From positions 124,525 to 152,762 of the forward strand of contig QZCP01000039.1 in assembly GCA_003956705.1 (NCBI GenBank): DNA of 28,238 nucleotides. Reading direction: 5' to 3'. The notes beneath the pieces are model-generated. The model saw nothing but the letters and a program-made list of their open reading frames with translations, was not told the DNA's origin and ran no database searches. Both the position numbers and the translations under genes were made by a program. The DNA is from Brevipalpus yothersi (taxonomy: Eukaryota > Arthropoda > Arachnida > Trombidiformes > Tenuipalpidae). Below are positions 23,359 through 28,238 of the stretch, piece by piece. The first letter of the stretch is position 1, and the number at the start of each line of letters is the position of its first letter.

Positions 23359-23725
23359 ATGATGCTCATAAGAGGAAGAAACAAATGCCACCTCAAAGAG
23401 AACCACTGTAACTACAACTACTTTTTAATATTATTATTCTCTTTTTCCATAGATAGCCATTCATGGGCACCACGTAGTAAATGTAGAGGTACAAATGAGA
23501 GAGAGAGAGAGACCCATCTTGGGCAATATTGACGTCTTATTCACTTTTCCTCATCCATTCAACATACATATTTTTTCCTTCGCTCCTGTATATCTATATA
23601 TTAACCATGTTGTTCTGATGCTTCTCTTTCTTTGAGGCTTTTCCTTGAAAACTTGCTCACAAGATTACTGGACCTTTTATGTTTTGTTGCATCCAATCAG
23701 ATCCGCTTGAGAGTCTATCTCTATT

Positions 23726-23727
<2 letters not shown>

Positions 23728-23771
<44 letters not shown>
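23728..23771. repeat. (CT)n microsatellite
   Basis: A pure CT run of about 43 bases. It lies only 220 bases from a long tract of the opposite orientation (23991-24057), so the two could pair in a transcript. Confidence 0.94.
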
Positions 23772-23776
<5 letters not shown>

Positions 23777-23987
23777 ACTCTTTTCTGAAACAAGAAGCCC
23801 ACAAGAGAAGGAGGAGAGAGAGAAAGGACAGTGGTAGTGAGAGAGGAGAGATCGGATCAACGATTCTCTTCTATTCTATTCAGCTGATGAGAAGGCTCAA
23901 CAAGCGTGATACAGATGAACAAAAAAGTTTCACTTCTTGAATAGCCCTTTTCATGATGTCCGAAAAGATCATGCTCCAAGAAAATTG

Positions 23988-23990
<3 letters not shown>

Positions 23991-24057
<67 letters not shown>
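23991..24057. repeat. (AG)n microsatellite
   Basis: A pure AG run of about 66 bases, opposite in orientation to the CT tract at 23728-23771. Confidence 0.95.
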
Positions 24058-24058
<1 letters not shown>

Positions 24059-24332
24059 GAATAGTGAGAATAATCGATAAAAAAATGTTGAGACCAACTA
24101 AGATCATCATCATAATAAAATCATGAATAATTTCAACCAAAATGCAACTACATTTATTTATGTATGAATTTGTGGAAACATATTCGAATCGAAAACATAC
24201 GAAATAAAAGTAGGATACACTCATTTCATGATAGGAATATCTTCACTCAAATTTCCAGCCTTTTTCTTTCATTCCTGAATGGGATAGTCTGTACAGTAGT
24301 CTTCCTTCATGCTGATTGGCTAGCCTGGTAGC

Positions 24333-24506
24333 TGGTCAGACCGGTATTCGAGAGCCCATAAAGGAGTATCAACTGGCATTATTATTATTATGTATGGAGC
24401 ACGCGTGTATGAAAGTTTGGGCTGTATAGGGTTAATGGTCAGTCAGGATAGGCTGAATGATGACCCAGAAGGGGGGAAAGAAGAGGTGACCATAGTGGTC
24501 AGGTCA
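24333..24506. promoter_or_regulatory. Cluster of TGACCA motifs in the large intron
   Basis: TGACCA or its complement occurs at 24333-24338, 24436-24441, 24487-24492 and 24496-24501, and AGGTCA overlaps the last at 24501-24506. The third and fourth copies form an inverted pair with a 3-base spacer. TGACCA is the reported core site of the BCL11A C-terminal fingers, and those fingers are nearly identical in the gene here. The stretch is unusually free of GA repeats. A regulatory role, including feedback by the gene's own product, is inference. Confidence 0.3.
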
Positions 24507-24548
24507 ATAGAAACGGTTGATTGATGTTTTTGCCTTTTTTTCGTGGTA

Positions 24549-24611
<63 letters not shown>
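24549..24611. repeat. (CT)n microsatellite
   Basis: A pure CT run of about 62 bases that borders the TGACCA-rich stretch on its right side. Confidence 0.95.
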
Positions 24612-24615
<4 letters not shown>

Positions 24616-25141
24616 TTCATGTTGGGTTCTGTCTCTCAGGGTTTCTATCTCTCTCTCTCTCATCCGAATGACTGATATGTCAAATTGACCCGGAGGTCAG
24701 TGGAGTTGAATAGAAAATTATTCACAAAACAGAATAACTAGCAGTTCTCCACCTCCATACCATTTGGACAACGGGGAGGCCAGTGAAGAGAAAGAAAATA
24801 TATATACGTATAAAAGGTCCATTTTTTAGAGGGACATACACACATATGTATACACACACATTCATACAAAACTTTTTTTGGGCCTTCCAAGATGGACTAA
24901 CGGTCCAAGTGAGGTGGTGTACACATGTATCAAGCAGTAAAGGACATGACTAAAGAAAACCAACGGTCACAGTGTATTGTGTGGTGTACATTCTTCTTTC
25001 TTCTCGGACTGGAGGTCTCTCTCTCTTTTCTTAAATCTATTTGACCCGATAAAATGGCCTTTCTGGTGGATCGATCCGTTTTTTAACGCGCTATGAAGCC
25101 CAAATAAAGCGTGCTTACATAAGCGTCACTTTTTCTTCTTC

Positions 25142-25184
<43 letters not shown>

Positions 25185-25754
25185 GAATCGATATATAAAT
25201 TGTAACAGGCCGGTCAAAGAAGAGGGCCAAAAAAGAAACATACAGATTCTCTCATCAAAGAAATGAGATTGCCCTGAAGCATATGGTCAAAGAGAGAGAG
25301 AGATCAGGTAGGGAAGAGAGAGAGAATCGAAAATCGTGAGGAGAGAGAGAGAGAGAATGAAGCCTAAAAAACGGAAGGTAAAAGAGAGGCAAGTGCTGAG
25401 TCTCTCTCTTTTTTGGCCTGGAAAATGCCCATTTCTTTAAATAGACTGGACTGATCTTGACGGACCCTCGAATTTGCTTCTCTCTTTCTACATTCTCTAA
25501 GTTGTGGTCCATTCTCTCTCTCACTGTCTTCCGTTTCAGAGAGGAGAGAGAGCCTCACTGAATCGATCTACTTGGGATGGCTTCTCTTACATAAGGGGGA
25601 CTCCTCACACATACTACTTCTACTATTTGGGACCTTGCATGAATCCAAAATGACAGTCCGAGTGAGAATTTCTTTATTCTTTCTTTCTCTCTCTCTCTCT
25701 CTTGCTTTCTTGCTACTAAATAAAGCTCTCCTCTCGAAATGGTTCCTCTCTCAC
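24612..25754. other. Large intron, 5' part next to the candidate exon
   Basis: No coding region recognised. It is mixed unique DNA with TA/CA runs near 24800-24860, short GA tracts and several TGACC/AGGTCA-like hexamers (for example around 24685-24700). Confidence 0.5.
25145..25181. repeat. (GA)n microsatellite
   Basis: A pure GA run of about 36 bases near the 5' end of the large inferred intron. Confidence 0.93.
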
Positions 25755-25820
25755 CCTTGAATAACGGACCTTGGGCGCACCCATCTTCTTGGCCATGTAT
25801 TTTGGAGTATAGCCAGTGAC
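25755..25820 (-). CDS. Candidate upstream exon of the BCL11-like gene (vertebrate exon-3 equivalent)
   Basis: This 66-nt minus-strand segment lies between a strong acceptor (GTTCTTTCTCTCACACAG) and a GTGAGA donor. Read in phase 1 at both ends, it gives HWLYSKIHGQEDG followed by CAQGPLFK, and its last G plus AA of exon 8690-9077 makes the glutamate of EPLTITC. In vertebrate BCL11A, as I recall it, the exon before the large finger exon also has phase 1 at both ends (about 34 codons) and contains HWRGLSSPRSAHG near its start, so the HW...S..HG spacing, the phase and the order all agree. The intron between would be about 16.7 kb. Caution: all three frames are open. A second frame reads GYTPKYMAKKMGAPKV, which looks like part of an ankyrin repeat, so a different gene is possible. 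Confidence 0.42.
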
Positions 25821-26566
25821 CTGTGTGAGAGAAAGAACGGACTGGCTAAACTTGGGACTTTGGCTGATAAAATATACACATATACATATATTTCGTGTCC
25901 CAAGCTATTGAGGAAAGAGGGGCCAAAATTTGCAGGCTTCTCTCTCTTTTTCTTTCTTTCTTTCCTTCTCTCTCTCTTCATCGATCAATTAAAAGTCCAT
26001 CTATTGGATCAGCTCACAGAGAGGCTACTACTTCATCCAGATGCTTCCATATGAAACATTTTTGCTTGGGAGCCTGTTGAATATAATTCATCAAGCGATT
26101 CAAAAAGTTGAGAGAGAGAGAGAGCAAAGTTTATCGTTTCTCTGTTAATTTTTTCTCTCTCTCTCACCCTCAAATGGCCAACTTACACACAATCAGTCCA
26201 TGTGCAATATGATGGAGGGCGTTTTAACTTGCTCTCTTTCCCTTACTTTATCTATTCTGATCATCATCAATTTGGGTAGCTAATAATAATGATAATTATC
26301 AGGAAGGGGGTACTAATAAAGTTCATGATTACAAAACTATGGGTACATGAGAGAGAGAGATGTGCGTACATAGGTATGCTGGGTGATAGTCCATCTTGTG
26401 ACATGGGACACAAGCGTAAAGCATTGAGGACAAAAAGGTGATGTGATGAATAGACAAATGGAATCACATGGCATATCTTCTTATCATCATCGTTTATGTA
26501 TTGAAGAGGACTTTCTCTCTTTTTCTCTCTCACTCACTATCTTACTATCTTTCGGAATCAGTCCAG

Positions 26567-26767
26567 CTAGAGGGTGGTGTTGGAGGTGGTGTTACTGATA
26601 CTAGTAGTAGTAGTGGTTGTGGCGGTGGTGGGGATGGGGATGGGGGTGGATGATGATTGTAGGGCATTGATGTATCCGGAGAACAATAGGGACTCTTGTT
26701 CGTCCGGAGTGTTAATGTGCGTTAAGTGGACAGAGAGATCACCGGAATCGCTTCGGTGGTTGATGTG
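26567..26767 (-). CDS. Candidate upstream coding exon, frame unresolved
   Basis: A GC-richer island on the minus strand is open from a possible acceptor (CACACCGAATAG, with a long CT tract about 30-80 nt upstream) to a TAG. The frame beginning at the acceptor reads HRSDSGDLSVHLTHINTPDE, then QESLLFSGYI, then a Thr/Pro-rich run. TPDEQESL resembles VTPEDDDCL in the N-terminal third of BCL11A, and the segment lies upstream of the HW exon, as expected. Phase-1 donors that would fit that exon exist only as weak GTATCA (26601-26596) or GTAACA (26595-26590). A second frame is also open and gives a Pro-rich reading (HHPPPSPSPPPPQP, VSVTPPPTPP), running towards better GTAAGA and GTGAGT donors around 26531-26547 but in a phase that does not fit. 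Coding potential is likely from composition; frame and boundaries are unsettled. Confidence 0.3.
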   Translation of the reverse strand, partial: HINHRSDSGDLSVHLTHINTPDEQESLLFSGYINALQSSSTPIPIPTTATTTTTTSISNTTSNTTL

Positions 26768-26791
26768 CTATTCGGTGTGGCCACATGAAAG

Positions 26792-26796
<5 letters not shown>

Positions 26797-26846
<50 letters not shown>
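26797..26846. repeat. (GA)n microsatellite upstream of a candidate exon
   Basis: A pure GA run of about 50 bases on the plus strand. In the direction of transcription it is a CT tract that begins about 30 bases before the possible acceptor at 26768-26770. Confidence 0.95.
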
Positions 26847-26850
<4 letters not shown>

Positions 26851-27755
26851 GAAAGGAGAATAGAATGGAAAAAGAATGATAAAAAGAAAAAGTAGTGGAT
26901 AGTGGAAGGGACGAGATGATACTTGGTGAAAGCTTTTTACCGAAATATATCGTTTCTCTCTTGACTGATCATGGACAATTCCTGAGAAGAACAAGAAGAA
27001 GAAGAAGAATCTTTTCTTATGTGTGAATGATTCTGTCTTTCTTTCTCTCTCTTTTTCACCATTTTCTTTTATATTTTTCTGTCCAAAAAATTTTTATACA
27101 TAAGAGAGAGAGAGAGAGTCCAATAGAGTTCTCACGTATTCGATTCATGGAGTAAGTGAGTAAGCATGATACGCAATGAAAGAAAATTGATCCACCAAGA
27201 TATATTTGAAAAATTGAGTAATGTTGGACAGAAAAAATTTTCCTCATCAGTTAATCTTAAGATATTCAATTTATGAATAAATTTTCCCTTCTAATTATCT
27301 ATCTTTATCTATCTTTTCACTCTAATTTTGTTCTAAAAAGATCGAACAATTAAACTTTCTCTCTTTCTCTCTCTCTTACGAAATTTCTCTTCTCCTCTTT
27401 TTTCTCTTCTGACTCGGACTCTGATTGTCTTGATCCTTTTCTCATTCCATCTTCGCATCGGTCTACTGATCACTTTCTTTTATCCTTACACATTTACACA
27501 TACACATATACTGTATCTCTCTCTCATCAAACGGCATTTGCAACGATACGTTTCTTTTCCATTCATGTCCATGTCCTGCTCAATTCCATTCGCTACAATG
27601 AAGAGAAATAGTTGGAAAGAGAGAGAGAAAGTCTGATCACTTGGTAATTTTCTCATCCAGTGACATTCGGAAACATAGGAGAAAAAGGCAGCTTCTGGTC
27701 ACATCGGAGAGGCTTCGGTGGGCCACTTGATTGGCTTGAGTAGAGATGTTGGTGC

Positions 27756-27810
<55 letters not shown>

Positions 27811-28180
27811 ACGAGAAAGAAAGGAAAGGCCATTTGAAGCTGCGAATGAGGCTTTATTATCGATTAAGGCTAATGATTATCACAATATAATTCTATGCGC
27901 TCAAAGAGGCAAGCACAAAGACCATTCACCTGCCCCATACACACATCATCATCAACATCACACACACATATACATACAATCTTCTCTTCATCAGATATAC
28001 AAGCCAGCAACTATCATGCTGGTCAAATGCAAATGCACAAATGCGAATGTACGAAATGTGTGGATGTGGATGTGTGTGTGTTTCATTTGACAATTGTTTC
28101 CTCAGCCTCCTTCATTTGGCAATTGGTGGCGATTTGCGGTCTCTCCCAGTCATTTGAATACATACACGTTCTCCAGCCAA

Positions 28181-28182
<2 letters not shown>
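26847..28182. other. Upstream segment without a recognised gene
   Basis: AT-rich DNA with GA/CT runs. I searched the minus strand for the N-terminal CCHC finger of BCL11 (a CGxC and FIxHK pattern) and did not find it, so the start of the gene is probably beyond the right end. A GC-richer island at about 27650-27740 has several open frames but no recognisable motif. Confidence 0.5.
27757..27807. repeat. (GA)n microsatellite
   Basis: A pure GA run of about 50 bases, followed by further purine-rich sequence. Confidence 0.95.

Positions 28183-28238
<56 letters not shown>
28183..28238. repeat. (AG)n microsatellite at the window end
   Basis: A pure AG run that reaches the last base, so it is cut by the window edge like the tract at the start. 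Confidence 0.97.

Larger units (their letters stand above)
14031..24270. other. Large intron, middle part
   Basis: No recognised gene or RNA. It contains microsatellites in both orientations, short CA/TG runs and AT-rich unique DNA. Less AT-rich unique islands occur near 21320-21560 and 22140-22370. No transposase, reverse transcriptase or long terminal repeat was seen. Confidence 0.55.

Noticed and set aside
24311..24360. tRNA-like boxes (GGCTAGCCTGGTAGC and GGTATTCGAGAGCC)
   Set aside because: The A-box and B-box resemblances are too close together and no cloverleaf can be drawn.
25755..25820. Ankyrin-repeat reading (GYTPKYMAKKMGAPKV) of the same candidate exon
   Set aside because: Only half a repeat, with no second repeat nearby; the phase-1 reading fits the BCL11-like gene better, though this is not settled.
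26014..26073. Minus-strand mini-exon reading APKQKCFIWKHLDEVVASL before TGA, after a CAACAG acceptor and a 113-nt intron-like stretch
   Set aside because: Its phase does not fit the BCL11-like chain (a stop appears in the phase-1 frame), and the peptide matches nothing known to me. It could be a real exon of another transcript but cannot be supported.
27056..27247. CVSC in a minus-strand frame, considered as the N-terminal BCL11 finger
   Set aside because: The required phenylalanine, FIxHK and final cysteine are absent.

Overview
The window looks like nuclear DNA of an invertebrate animal, probably a protostome; I cannot name the species. The reasons are GT-AG introns with strong GTAAGT donors, an AT-leaning background, and very dense (GA)n/(CT)n microsatellites, roughly one long tract per 1.2 kb. 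One gene is recognised with confidence: a homologue of the C2H2 zinc-finger transcription factors BCL11A/BCL11B (CTIP1/CTIP2), on the minus strand.

Three 3' exons of this gene join in phase: 8690-9077 (first C2H2 finger and a Pro/Leu/Ala-rich linker), 7951-8144 (Ser/Gly/Thr-rich linker) and 6389-6963 (FSQRLRQLAG motif, poly-glycine, C-terminal three-finger array, stop). From the start of exon 8690-9077 they give 385 residues. An acidic open segment at 7133-7245 has a phase-compatible acceptor and may be an alternative last exon or cassette. About 16.7 kb upstream, 25755-25820 is a candidate exon of the same gene (66 nt, phase 1 at both ends, reading HWLYSKIHG), and 26567-26767 is a weaker candidate (reading TPDEQESL). 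The N-terminal exons with the start codon and the N-terminal CCHC finger are not seen and probably lie beyond the right end.

Region by region: 1-5854 is downstream flank without a convincing gene. 5855-6388 is the probable 3' UTR, rich in TA repeats. 6389-9077 is the compact 3' coding block. 9078-25754 is a large inferred intron with microsatellites, an assembly gap of 897 N inside a GA tract (13091-13987), a long imperfect inverted repeat next to the finger-1 exon, and a cluster of TGACCA hexamers. 25755-28238 is the candidate upstream exon region, ending in another GA tract. Both window ends and both sides of the gap are GA/CT tracts, so these repeats appear to limit the assembly.

No tRNA, rRNA, CRISPR array, intact transposon or prokaryote-type operon was recognised. 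Most open frames are poly-Ser/Leu or poly-Arg/Glu translations of the microsatellites and are not listed. The most interesting points are the condensed finger layout (the internal finger pair of vertebrate BCL11 is absent), the C2HC form of the last finger, possible alternative 3' exons, the hairpin-forming inverted repeat, and a possible self-binding TGACCA module in the intron.
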